Origin: Salinimicrobium sp. TH3
GTDB lineage: Bacteria; Bacteroidota; Bacteroidia; Flavobacteriales; Flavobacteriaceae
DNA: 64,000 nucleotides
Assembly (NCBI RefSeq): GCF_026676115.1
Contig: NZ_JAPONB010000002.1
Coordinates: forward strand, 62,001 to 126,000
Reading direction: 5' to 3'
In this document: piece by piece, positions 8,536 through 16,538 of the stretch
Numbering within the stretch: position 1 is the stretch's first letter
Layout of the letters: the number at the start of each line of letters is the position of its first letter
Translations under genes and position numbers: made by a program
Notes under the pieces: model-generated
Told to the model about the DNA's origin: nothing
Seen by the model: only the letters and a program-made list of their open reading frames with translations
Database searches by the model: none

Positions 8536-8874
8536 TTAATCGGCATTATACGGTGCTATTTTCACCTCCAGCCCTTCCAGCTCCTTTTCAATATGGATCT
8601 GGCAACTAAGCCTGCTGTTTTCCTGAACAAAAAATGCCTGGTCGAGCATATCTTCTTCTTCATAAGATTTCTCGGGAAGCAGGTGATCTTTGTTAAGCAT
8701 ATAGCACTGGCAGGAGGCGCACATGGCCATACCGCCGCAGATCCCAATTGTACCTTCGGGCGCAAGTTCGTGAGAGCGTATCACCTCCATTAAGTTCATA
8801 TTCATATCTGTAGGCGCATCTACTACATGAGCTTCCCCTTCGCGGTCAATTATGGTGATTTTAATATCTGACAT
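8536..8874 (-). CDS. [2Fe-2S] ferredoxin, adrenodoxin type
   Basis: A 112-residue electron carrier. Cluster ligands are Cys46, Cys52, Cys55 and Cys91 (CGGMAMCASC, then LSCQIH), the C-x5-C-x2-C...C spacing of adrenodoxin/ISC-type ferredoxins. It lies directly downstream of a ferredoxin-NADP reductase, its probable electron donor. The Mrp and NifU-domain genes upstream point to Fe-S assembly or redox supply. The length is normal. Confidence 0.93.
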   Translation of the reverse strand: MSDIKITIIDREGEAHVVDAPTDMNMNLMEVIRSHELAPEGTIGICGGMAMCASCQCYMLNKDHLLPEKSYEEEDMLDQAFFVQENSRLSCQIHIEKELEGLEVKIAPYNAD

Positions 8875-8926
8875 ATATATAAAAAGGCTCCATTGGGTTC
8901 AAAAACCTATGAAGCCTGTTGCTTTT

Positions 8927-10015
8927 TTAATTTATACTCTTAACAACCTCTCTTTTAGCCTCTTTTTTGCTACCATCAAAACCGTTAACCCCACTCACAG
9001 TGGTGTATTTCATAACATATTTCTTGTCGGGGAAAATTCTCTGGTAAGCACTTTGACACATAATAGCCGCTTCGTGGAAACCGCAAAGAATAAGCTTCAG
9101 CTTACCTGGGTAGGTGTTAACATCCCCAATGGCATATATCCCAGGTATGTTGGTTTGATAATCATAACTGTTGTCTACTTTGATCGCATTTTTTTCGATC
9201 TCGAGGCCCCAGTTCGCAATTGGTCCCAATTTTGGTGAAAGCCCGAACAAAGGAATAAAATAATCTGTCTCTTTTATTTCTTCTCCGGAAGCATCTCCCT
9301 TATGCCTAATCACAACAGATTCCAGAGCTTCCGAACCCTTAAGCCCAACCACTTCAGCTTCAGTAATAAGGTTGATTTTTCCGATTTTTGAAAGTTCAGA
9401 AACCTTTTCTACGGAATCCAAAGCGCCGCGGAACTCATTTCTCCTGTGGACCAGAGAAACTTCCGATGCAACTTCAGAAAGATAAATAGCCCAGTCAAGA
9501 GCCGAATCACCCCCGCCCGCAATTACTACCCGCTTGTCCCGGTAATCTTCAGGTTCTTTGATCATGTAAGCAACGCCATTGTTCTCGTACTTGGCAATAT
9601 TTGGAATAGGTGGCTTACGAGGCTCAAAACTACCCAGTCCACCGGCTATTACCACCACAGGCGCCTGATGTTTTGTGCCTTCGCTCGTAGTAACTATGAA
9701 AGAACCGTCATCCAGCTTCTCAATGGTCTCTGCCCTTTCCCCCAGCGTAAAACCGGGTTCAAAAGGTCTTATTTGCTCCATTAAATTATCTACCAGGTCA
9801 CCTGCAAGAATTTCGGGAAAGGCCGGAATATCGTAAATAGGCTTCTTTGGATAGATCTCTGAACACTGTCCTCCTGCTTGTGGCAAAGCATCAATGAGGT
9901 GACATTTCAGTTTTAATAATCCTGCTTCAAATACGGCAAAAAGGCCCGTAGGCCCTGCGCCGATGATCAACATATCTGTTTTAATCATTACGTCTTCTTT
10001 TGTGAAGTGCCCCAT
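8927..10015 (-). CDS. Ferredoxin--NADP+ reductase, thioredoxin-reductase-like type
   Basis: A flavoprotein of 362 residues with an N-terminal FAD-binding GAGPTG motif (near 18-23) and a central NAD(P)H-binding GGGDSA. It has no CxxC redox pair, which separates TrxR-like ferredoxin reductases from true thioredoxin reductases. It should transfer electrons between NADPH and the ferredoxin encoded next door. The start used is ATG 10015, 2 bp after the NifU-domain stop; MIKTDMLIIGAG at 9988 is a reasonable alternative start. Confidence 0.88.
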   Translation of the reverse strand: MGHFTKEDVMIKTDMLIIGAGPTGLFAVFEAGLLKLKCHLIDALPQAGGQCSEIYPKKPIYDIPAFPEILAGDLVDNLMEQIRPFEPGFTLGERAETIEKLDDGSFIVTTSEGTKHQAPVVVIAGGLGSFEPRKPPIPNIAKYENNGVAYMIKEPEDYRDKRVVIAGGGDSALDWAIYLSEVASEVSLVHRRNEFRGALDSVEKVSELSKIGKINLITEAEVVGLKGSEALESVVIRHKGDASGEEIKETDYFIPLFGLSPKLGPIANWGLEIEKNAIKVDNSYDYQTNIPGIYAIGDVNTYPGKLKLILCGFHEAAIMCQSAYQRIFPDKKYVMKYTTVSGVNGFDGSKKEAKREVVKSIN

Positions 10016-10017
10016 CT

Positions 10018-10263
10018 CTATTTTTCGATATTCAGCACTTTTTCGATTTGAGGTACATATCGTTTTATAGTCATCTCAACTCCCGACTTCAATGTCATCG
10101 TATTTACGCTACAACCCACACAGGCGCCCTGCAGCTGTACCTTTACCAGCCGGTCATCATCTTCAATGCTAATGAGAGAAATATCTCCCCCGTCGTTTCT
10201 AAGAAATGGCCTTATTTCTTCAAGAGCCCTTTCAACATTCAACCTAACTTCTTCGCTTGTCAT
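10018..10263 (-). CDS. NifU C-terminal-domain Fe-S scaffold/carrier
   Basis: An 81-residue stand-alone Nfu domain. The conserved GACVGC-x5-TLKSGVE places the bridging Cys at 48 and 51, which assemble or carry a cluster at a dimer interface. The gene sits 2 bp behind mrp and 2 bp ahead of the ferredoxin reductase gene, so co-transcription is nearly certain. Confidence 0.93.
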   Translation of the reverse strand: MTSEEVRLNVERALEEIRPFLRNDGGDISLISIEDDDRLVKVQLQGACVGCSVNTMTLKSGVEMTIKRYVPQIEKVLNIEK

Positions 10264-10265
10264 GA

Positions 10266-11393
10266 CTATTTATTAACTGCACTACAGCCAGCCATAGTGG
10301 TGATTTTAATTGCTTCGGTAGGCGGTAAACTTTTATTACGTTTTACCGTCTCCTGAACTACATTTTGAGTAATGACCTCAAAAGCTTTTGAAAATGGGGT
10401 GTTCTCCTGTAAAGCTGCAGGATGACCAATGTCTCCGGCTTCTCTTATGCTTTGCACAAGCGGGATCTGCCCCAGGAATGGCACATTAAGATCTTCAGCA
10501 AGCATTTTAGCTCCTTCTTTTCCAAAAATGTAATATTTGTTATCTGGCAATTCCTCAGGAGTAAAATAAGCCATATTCTCAATGATACCTAACACAGGAA
10601 CATCAATTGATTCCTGTTGAAACATTGCCACACCTTTACGTGCATCTGCAAGAGCTACATTTTGAGGAGTACTCACAACCACAGCCCCGGTTAAAGGAAG
10701 TGACTGCATGATAGACAGGTGGATATCCCCTGTTCCCGGGGGCAGGTCCACTAAAAGAAAATCCAATTCTCCCCATGCTGCATCAAAGATCATCTGGTTC
10801 AACGCTTTTGCCGCCATTGGCCCTCTCCATATCACCGCTTGATTTGGCTGTGTAAAGAATCCAATGGAAAGCAGTTTAACACCGTGATTCTCTATGGGTT
10901 TCATTTTTGATTTCCCATCTATGTTGACCGATAGTGGCTTTTCTGTCTGCACATCAAACATCATAGGCATGGATGGCCCATAAATATCTGAATCTAAAAG
11001 ACCCACTTTAAATCCCATTTTTGCAAGGCTAACAGCAAGATTGGCAGTTACGGTAGATTTCCCTACTCCACCTTTTCCTGAGGCAACAGCGATAATGTTT
11101 TTGATCCCGGGAATTGCTTTCCCTTTAATTTCGGTCTTCTCGGGCGCCTGAACTTTTATATTTACTTTTACATTGGCTTTTTGGTAAACATGTTCGTGGA
11201 TTGCTTTCATTACATCAACCTCTGCCCGTTTTTTGATGTGCAGGGCAGGCGTAGTAAGCAAGAGATCAACAACTACCTCATCTCCAAAGGTCATGATGTT
11301 TTGAACGGCACCACTTTCAACCATATTTTTTCCTTCCCCTGAAACCGAAATGGTTTCAAGAGCTTCCAGTATATCTTTTCTATTAAGTTTCAT
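10266..11393 (-). CDS. mrp: Mrp/ApbC (NBP35-like) P-loop ATPase for Fe-S cluster transfer
   Basis: A 375-residue protein with an N-terminal MIP18/DUF59-like domain (about 1-80) and a ParA/MinD-type ATPase with the deviant Walker A SGKGGVGKST at 105-114. Mrp proteins bind and hand on Fe-S clusters. The CxxC pair often seen in the ATPase domain of NBP35 relatives is absent here; the corresponding stretch reads AYFTPEELP. The only obvious C-terminal Cys is in MAGCSAVNK. It is the first gene of the Fe-S group with the Nfu domain, reductase and ferredoxin. Confidence 0.93.
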   Translation of the reverse strand: MKLNRKDILEALETISVSGEGKNMVESGAVQNIMTFGDEVVVDLLLTTPALHIKKRAEVDVMKAIHEHVYQKANVKVNIKVQAPEKTEIKGKAIPGIKNIIAVASGKGGVGKSTVTANLAVSLAKMGFKVGLLDSDIYGPSMPMMFDVQTEKPLSVNIDGKSKMKPIENHGVKLLSIGFFTQPNQAVIWRGPMAAKALNQMIFDAAWGELDFLLVDLPPGTGDIHLSIMQSLPLTGAVVVSTPQNVALADARKGVAMFQQESIDVPVLGIIENMAYFTPEELPDNKYYIFGKEGAKMLAEDLNVPFLGQIPLVQSIREAGDIGHPAALQENTPFSKAFEVITQNVVQETVKRNKSLPPTEAIKITTMAGCSAVNK

Positions 11394-11517
11394 GCTGTAT
11401 TATTGATGGTTCTAAACCTTATATAGATTCATTCTAAACGCAAATATAAGCCGAAAAGCTAAGATAACGAAGTTATTACCCAATTTTGATGATCGAATAA
11501 AGTGATGTGAATATAGG

Positions 11518-11844
11518 CTAAAGTTCTTTTGCCGGATCCCAGAAATGCAGCTGAAAATCAATGACCTTATCATCCCTTACCTCAACACCCTCGGCCTCGA
11601 GCATTTGTTCCATTACCCGTGAGCCGGGAAAGTGGTGTTTTCCTGTAAGCAGTCCATTTCTGTTTACCACCCTGTGCGCAGGAATATCTTCCATTTTGGA
11701 AGCGTTGTTCATAGCCCATCCTACCATTCTTGAACTGCCGGTGGCCCCTAAATAAATTGCAATAGCCCCATAACTGGTCACCTTTCCCATAGGGATTTGT
11801 CTTACCACTTCATACACTCTATCAAAAAATGAAATCTTGTTCAT
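11518..11844 (-). CDS. Alkyltransferase-like protein (MGMT-fold, no catalytic Cys)
   Basis: A 108-residue protein of the O6-alkylguanine-DNA alkyltransferase C-terminal fold (GKVTSYGAIAIYLG; VGWAMNN). The methyl-acceptor motif PCHRV is PAHRV at 55-59, so the acceptor Cys is replaced by Ala56. Such ATL proteins bind O6-alkylguanine, flip it out and hand the lesion to nucleotide excision repair. The start overlaps the end of the LysE-type gene by 4 bp, so the two are co-transcribed. Confidence 0.9.
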   Translation of the reverse strand: MNKISFFDRVYEVVRQIPMGKVTSYGAIAIYLGATGSSRMVGWAMNNASKMEDIPAHRVVNRNGLLTGKHHFPGSRVMEQMLEAEGVEVRDDKVIDFQLHFWDPAKEL

Positions 11845-12467
11845 TCCTGTGCATATATTCTTATTATCGTAATCACCAGCAGGACCAGCATTAGGGCCGC
11901 CATGAAATAATTGGAGTATTTTACAAAAAAAGTTCCCTCTGCCTCTATTTTAGCAAAAAAACTAGCATAAAGATAAAGGGTGGTGAAAGTGCCCAGGGAA
12001 GCCGCCAGCACGAATGCCGTATTGTTAAGCAGGTGGTATTCAATATTACCATTGACATTAAGTGCAGCAGCAAGAGCTACAAAAAAGGGAATGGGGAAAA
12101 TATTAAGAGCTCCTATTATGATGCCTTTAAACACACTTTTTTTCCCCGAAGTGGGCGTCACTTCCACCTCTCTCCTCTTTCGCTGGGCCATTACAAGAAA
12201 ATAAAACATCATAATCAAGAAGATCACAAATCCGGCGCGTAAAAGAATGCTATTGATATACGTGTTATCGAAAATATAACGCGCCAGCATTATTGCAATA
12301 GCAGCTTGGAGCAAAACTACTAAAGATGCTCCCAGTGCCATATAAATGCCATTGGTTTTCCCCCTTTTAAGACAGGTTTTGGCAACGCTCATATTCACCA
12401 ATCCCGGCGGTACAACCCCAAGCAAAGCTGCAAAATAGGTAATAAGGAAAATTCGGGTTTCCTCCAA
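11841..12467 (-). CDS. LysE-family amino-acid exporter
   Basis: A 208-residue inner-membrane protein with about six hydrophobic segments (near 5-27, 40-62, 70-92, 110-130, 140-165 and 183-204). The N-terminal PPGLVNMSVAKTCLKRGKTNG resembles the LysE/RhtB signature. Substrates cannot be predicted. It lies 6 bp behind trmB and overlaps the alkyltransferase-like gene. Confidence 0.8.
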   Translation of the reverse strand: MEETRIFLITYFAALLGVVPPGLVNMSVAKTCLKRGKTNGIYMALGASLVVLLQAAIAIMLARYIFDNTYINSILLRAGFVIFLIMMFYFLVMAQRKRREVEVTPTSGKKSVFKGIIIGALNIFPIPFFVALAAALNVNGNIEYHLLNNTAFVLAASLGTFTTLYLYASFFAKIEAEGTFFVKYSNYFMAALMLVLLVITIIRIYAQE

Positions 12468-12473
12468 GAGTGT

Positions 12474-13148
12474 CTATTTTATCCTAAACTGTATGTAAGT
12501 TATAGGTTTTCCCTGCTCAAGATACTGTTTTTCATAAAAAGTCTGTATCCCCGTAACTTCTTTTGGAGAGTATTCATTTTTATAGACGTTATGATTGGCC
12601 TGTACAACTTCATGCCCTTCTCCATGAAGGAGTCCAAGGGTATAACCATGCATAAATTCACTATCTGTTTTCAGGTTTACAAAACCATTCGGCTTTAGTA
12701 TCTTTTTGTACTTCTGAAGGAATTCCGAATTGGTCATACGGTGTTTGGTGCGTTTATATTTGATCTGTGGATCGGGGAAGGTGATCCAGATTTCATCAAC
12801 TTCATTTTCGCCAAACAATAGGTCTACCAGCTCTATTTGGGTCCTCAAAAATGCCACATTTTGGAGTCCTTCTTCCAATGCTGTTTTAGCCCCTCTCCAG
12901 AATCTGGCACCTTTAATATCTATCCCAATAAAATTTTTTTCGGGATATGCCTGGGCCAGCGCAACACTATATTCTCCTTTACCACAACCCAATTCAAGAA
13001 CAATGGGTTTGTCATTTCCAAAAAGCTTACTGCCCCATTTGTTCCTGTAACCAAAATTTCCATCTAAAACTTCCTCTCGTGTAGGTTGAACCACATTGGA
13101 AAAAGTTTCATTTTCTCTAAACCTCTTTAATTTATTCTTACTTCCCAC
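12474..13148 (-). CDS. trmB: tRNA (guanine-46-N7)-methyltransferase
   Basis: A class I SAM-dependent methyltransferase with motif I ELGCGKGEY and the TrmB hallmark TFPDPQIKYKRTKHR. The frame is open up to 13325, but the upstream part is not family-like and crosses the divergent gene. GTG at 13148 gives a 224-residue protein starting VGSKNKLKRFRENETF, matching the usual N-terminus and length. The gene leads the trmB-lysE-atl operon and is divergent from the glycosyltransferase gene. Confidence 0.93.
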   Translation of the reverse strand: MGSKNKLKRFRENETFSNVVQPTREEVLDGNFGYRNKWGSKLFGNDKPIVLELGCGKGEYSVALAQAYPEKNFIGIDIKGARFWRGAKTALEEGLQNVAFLRTQIELVDLLFGENEVDEIWITFPDPQIKYKRTKHRMTNSEFLQKYKKILKPNGFVNLKTDSEFMHGYTLGLLHGEGHEVVQANHNVYKNEYSPKEVTGIQTFYEKQYLEQGKPITYIQFRIK

Positions 13149-13215
13149 TAGAAAATTTAATATTTTGGTAAAAATAAATAAAATCCCCCACAGGCCTTTC
13201 ATATATATTTGTTTT

Positions 13216-14274
13216 ATGCGAAGTAGAAGGATTTTAGTAGCGCCAATTAACTGGGGTTTGGGGCATGCCACCCGGTGTATCCCGCTTATACAAAAGCTGG
13301 AGGAAAAGGATTTTACTCCTATCATTGCTTCAGATGGAGCAGCACTTGAACTGCTGAAAAAAGAATTTCCGCATTTAAAAGCCTTTGAATTACCTTCCTA
13401 CAATATCACCTATACGAGCAGAGGAAGTCTTTTAAAATGGAAGTTGCTACTGGATAGTCCACATATTCTGAAAAATATTAAAAAGGAAAAACGGGCTACA
13501 CAAATCCTGGTAGAGAAACTTAATCTCCATGGAATCATATCGGACAGCCGATTTGGAGTGCGATACAAACACCTGCCCAATGTTTTTATCACACATCAAC
13601 TTAATGTACTTTCGGGAAATACTACCTTTTTAAGCAGTAGGCTTCACCAGCGGTATATAAGAAAATATGATGAATGCTGGGTGCCCGATGCCCCAGGCAA
13701 GCCAAACTTAAGCGGATTTCTGGGACATCCTAGAGCACAACAGGAAGCTGTAAAATACATGGGTATTATTAGCAGGTTCGAAAAGAAGGATTTGCCACAG
13801 GTCTATGAATATATGGTCTTGCTTTCGGGACCGGAGCCACAGCGAAGCCTTTTGGAGGAAATACTATTTAAAAAATTAAAGCAAACCGATAAAAAGATCC
13901 TTTTCGTAAGGGGGGTGGTAAATAAAGATCAACCGCCTATGGCAGCACCAAATATTGTAATAAAAAATTACCTGTTTGGACAAGAACTGGAACATGCGCT
14001 AAACAGTAGTAATGTAGTGATTTCAAGATCGGGGTATACAACTTTAATGGACCTGGCAAAACTTGAAAAGCGGGCGTTTTTTATTCCGACTCCGGGACAA
14101 TTCGAGCAGAAGTACCTGGCCGATAGAATGAAAAAATTGGGATTCGCTCCTTCGTGCGAGCAGGAAGATTTTGATCTTGAGAAACTAAAAAAAGTAAAAA
14201 ATTATTCCGGATTAAGTGATCCCGGGTTTATCTGCGATTACTCTGGCCTTTTTAGCCTTTTTCAGAGTAAATGA
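13216..14274 (+). CDS. MurG-like family 28 glycosyltransferase
   Basis: A 352-residue GT-B type transferase. The N-terminus APINWGLGHATRCIPL and the C-terminal nucleotide-sugar site SRSGYTTLMDLAKL are typical of this Bacteroidota group, often annotated as UDP-GlcNAc:LPS transferase. Donor and acceptor are unknown. ATG 13216 is chosen over the 40-codon upstream extension that would overlap the trmB start region. The last 63 bp overlap the 3' end of the convergent histidine kinase gene. Confidence 0.82.
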   Translation: MRSRRILVAPINWGLGHATRCIPLIQKLEEKDFTPIIASDGAALELLKKEFPHLKAFELPSYNITYTSRGSLLKWKLLLDSPHILKNIKKEKRATQILVEKLNLHGIISDSRFGVRYKHLPNVFITHQLNVLSGNTTFLSSRLHQRYIRKYDECWVPDAPGKPNLSGFLGHPRAQQEAVKYMGIISRFEKKDLPQVYEYMVLLSGPEPQRSLLEEILFKKLKQTDKKILFVRGVVNKDQPPMAAPNIVIKNYLFGQELEHALNSSNVVISRSGYTTLMDLAKLEKRAFFIPTPGQFEQKYLADRMKKLGFAPSCEQEDFDLEKLKKVKNYSGLSDPGFICDYSGLFSLFQSK

Positions 14275-15288
14275 GAATTCACTTCCCATGCCGTAAGTGC
14301 TTTCCACAGAGATCCTTTCTTTATGCGCCTCCAACAAGTGCTTAACAATTGCGAGGCCCAGACCAGAACCGCCTTCTTTTCGGGAACCGCTCTTATCTAC
14401 CCTGTAGAACCTCTCAAAAAGCCTTGGAATATGCTCTTTTTGGATCCCCTCTCCATTATCACTAACCCTTACTATGATCTTCTTTTTTGAATGCTCTTCA
14501 ATGGCAACTTCGGTTGTGCCATCATGCTTTCCATATTTGATGGAATTCACTAAAAGATTTGTTACCACCTGCTGTATTCTTTCTTTATCGGCTTTTACCC
14601 ATACCGGCGCATAAGGAGTTTCAAATAATAAAGTGATGTTCTTTTTTGCTGCCTTCATTTCCAGGAGATCAAAAACGTTTTGGATCACCTCCACAATATC
14701 AAAAACCTCCAGATTTAACCTCAGCTCCCCTGTTTCCAGTTTAGTGATCATATCCAGATCCTGAACAATATAAACCAGCCGCTCTACTCCCTTGGCTGCC
14801 CTTGCCAAATATTGTTTACGCACTGTTTTATCTTTCATTGCACCGTCAAGGAGGGTCTCGATATAACCTTGAACCGTAAATAAAGGAGTCTTAAGTTCGT
14901 GGGAAATATTACCCATAAAATCCTTTCGGTAAGAATCCCGCACTTTAAGCGCTTCGATCTCGAGCTTCTTACCTTCAGCAAATTTTTGGACTTCTTGTGA
15001 GAGCGAGGTCATATCGGTAGTGACCTGTTCGGGATTAAGGGGAGTAGCACTCAGCATACTCACATTCTCATAGATCTTCTTGATTTTTTTGTAGATGAAG
15101 AATTCTACCCGGTATTGAATAATTAAAAATGCAAAAATGAAACAGGTAATGGCATAAATTAGAAGTGCCCATTCTGAATAAGCGTCATGAAGGACGAGAA
15201 AAACAGCTGAAATCCCGGTGAGAAAGAGAGTAACGTAAATCGAGGTCTTTACTGCAAACGTATATGATCGCTTAAAACCTTTAGCCAT
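14212..15288 (-). CDS. phoR: PhoR-like sensor histidine kinase
   Basis: A 358-residue membrane kinase. Two segments near 12-33 and 40-60 flank a very short extracytoplasmic loop, so there is no real periplasmic sensor domain. The HisKA H-box NISHELKTPLF has phospho-acceptor His130. The HATPase domain carries N-box TNLLVNSIKYG, G1 VSDNGEGI and G2 GSGLGLAIVK. It overlaps the response regulator stop (TAATG) and phoU lies 0.6 kb away, which suggests phosphate signalling. The 63-bp antisense overlap with the neighbouring glycosyltransferase is unusual. Confidence 0.78.
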   Translation of the reverse strand: MAKGFKRSYTFAVKTSIYVTLFLTGISAVFLVLHDAYSEWALLIYAITCFIFAFLIIQYRVEFFIYKKIKKIYENVSMLSATPLNPEQVTTDMTSLSQEVQKFAEGKKLEIEALKVRDSYRKDFMGNISHELKTPLFTVQGYIETLLDGAMKDKTVRKQYLARAAKGVERLVYIVQDLDMITKLETGELRLNLEVFDIVEVIQNVFDLLEMKAAKKNITLLFETPYAPVWVKADKERIQQVVTNLLVNSIKYGKHDGTTEVAIEEHSKKKIIVRVSDNGEGIQKEHIPRLFERFYRVDKSGSRKEGGSGLGLAIVKHLLEAHKERISVESTYGMGSEFSFTLKKAKKARVIADKPGIT

Positions 15289-15974
15289 TATTCCACAAAT
15301 TTGTAACCCACTCCTTTAATAGTCTTAATACTATCATCTCCTATTTTCTCCCGAAGTTTCCTAATATGTACATCAATGGTGCGTCCACCAACAACAACTT
15401 CGTTACCCCAAACCCGTTCCAGGATCTCGTCCCGTTGAAAGACCCTTCCGGGTTGGGAGGCCAAAAGATACAACAATTCAAATTCCTTGCGCGGGAGCAT
15501 AATAATTTCATCTCCCCGCGTAACCTTATACTCTTCCCTGTTAATTTCCAGGTCTCCTGCGGTAATAATTTCAGATTTTGAAGTGGAGTCTTCATTATAC
15601 CGCCTCAAAAGAGCTTTAACTTTACTTAAAAGAACTTTGGGCTTAATAGGCTTCGTAATATAATCATCTGCCCCTGCATCAAAGCCGGCCATTTGTGAAT
15701 AATCCTCACCTCTGGCTGTAAGAAAAGTGATTATAGTATTAGCCAGCTCGGGATCTTTTCTCATTTGGATACAGGTCTCCATTCCATCCATCTCGGGCAT
15801 CATGACGTCAAGAATAACTAAATGAGGTTTGTGCTTTTTGGCAGCCTTAAGAGCTTCAATTCCATTTTTGGCTGTAGTTACCTTATATCCCTCGGCAGTT
15901 AAATTATACCTTATGATCTCAATGATATCTGGTTCATCATCCACGAGTAGTATACAGATGTCTTTTTTTTTCAT
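15288..15974 (-). CDS. phoB: PhoB-like OmpR-family response regulator
   Basis: A 228-residue regulator. Receiver domain 1-125 has acidic pocket Asp12/Asp13, phospho-acceptor Asp56 (VILDVMMPEMDG) and Lys in TKPIKP. The winged-helix Trans_reg_C domain occupies about 135-228 (VWGNEVVVGGRTIDVHIRKLREKIGDD). It is coupled to the kinase by a TAATG overlap. Assignment to phosphate control is inferred from phoU and the 11-bp direct repeats nearby. Confidence 0.8.
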   Translation of the reverse strand: MKKKDICILLVDDEPDIIEIIRYNLTAEGYKVTTAKNGIEALKAAKKHKPHLVILDVMMPEMDGMETCIQMRKDPELANTIITFLTARGEDYSQMAGFDAGADDYITKPIKPKVLLSKVKALLRRYNEDSTSKSEIITAGDLEINREEYKVTRGDEIIMLPRKEFELLYLLASQPGRVFQRDEILERVWGNEVVVGGRTIDVHIRKLREKIGDDSIKTIKGVGYKFVE

Positions 15975-16051
15975 GCTTAGATAGCTGTTTAAGTAAATTT
16001 ACTGTAAAAATATAGATAATTGTGAAGTTCTAAATCCCTGCCCGGTTTTAG

Positions 16052-16091
16052 TAACACTAAGCTAACATTCCCTTTACATAGCTGTAATCTT
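16052..16091 (+). promoter_or_regulatory. Candidate Pho-box array upstream of the PhoB-like gene
   Basis: Four heptamers on an exact 11-bp grid: TAACACT (16052), TAACATT (16063), TTACATA (16074) and TAATCTT (16085). The 11-bp period with 4-bp spacers is that of PhoB-type operators. The repeats read on the plus strand whereas the gene 78 bp away is on the minus strand, so the orientation is opposite to that at the receptor promoter. Confidence 0.5.
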
Positions 16092-16183
16092 TTGGCATAA
16101 TAGAAAAATATTTAAGCAGCAGGAATTAGCTCTACTCTTTGCCTTAAAAAGGACATAAAATACCATAGTGGACTTCTTTTAAC

Positions 16184-16216
16184 ATAAAAAAAGGTTGCCT
16201 GGCCAGGGCAACCTTT
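16184..16216 (-). terminator. Rho-independent terminator about 320 bp behind phoU
   Basis: Arms AAAGGTTGCC (16190-16199) and GGCAACCTTT (16207-16216) with a 7-nt loop; on the minus strand they are followed by a run of seven T. Confidence 0.85.
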
Positions 16217-16538
16217 CATACATCTAAATCGACAAAAACTAAGATAATATGAATTTTCTTAGTGCACATTAAGAAGTTCAAATATGAAATTTTAAAATGC
16301 ATTTAGCGTAAAGCGAAGTTTACCAAATATTTAAATTTAAAATGAAAATGTAGGAGAGGGGATATCGTGAAGGAGAGGAATTAAATCAAATTCCCTTTAG
16401 GAAAGGAATGGTAAATTTTGTGTGGTGCAATTAAAGTATAATTAAGCTTTATTCTTTGGGAAATCCTTTAAGTCTATCTTAAAAATTCTAAAGAGAAACC
16501 TTAGGAAGTAAATTAGAAGTAAATTATAAGAGAGGAGT

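Larger units (their letters stand above)
15975..16538. other. 564-bp gap: Pho-box-like repeats, a terminator and an untranslated stretch behind phoU
   Basis: Reading from phoU on the minus strand, 16538-16217 is AT-rich and holds no convincing ORF (the longest minus frame that ends there is 28 codons). It ends in a strong minus-strand terminator at 16184-16216. Beyond that lie the 11-bp-spaced repeats at 16052-16091 and the leader of the response regulator gene. Confidence 0.6.

Noticed and set aside
13149-13325. N-terminal extension of TrmB
   Set aside because: The upstream codons do not resemble the family and cross the divergent glycosyltransferase start; GTG 13148 gives the usual N-terminus.
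16217-16302. 28-codon minus-strand ORF starting MHFKISYLNF before the terminator
   Set aside because: Very short, AT-driven composition and no conserved pattern; more likely untranslated.
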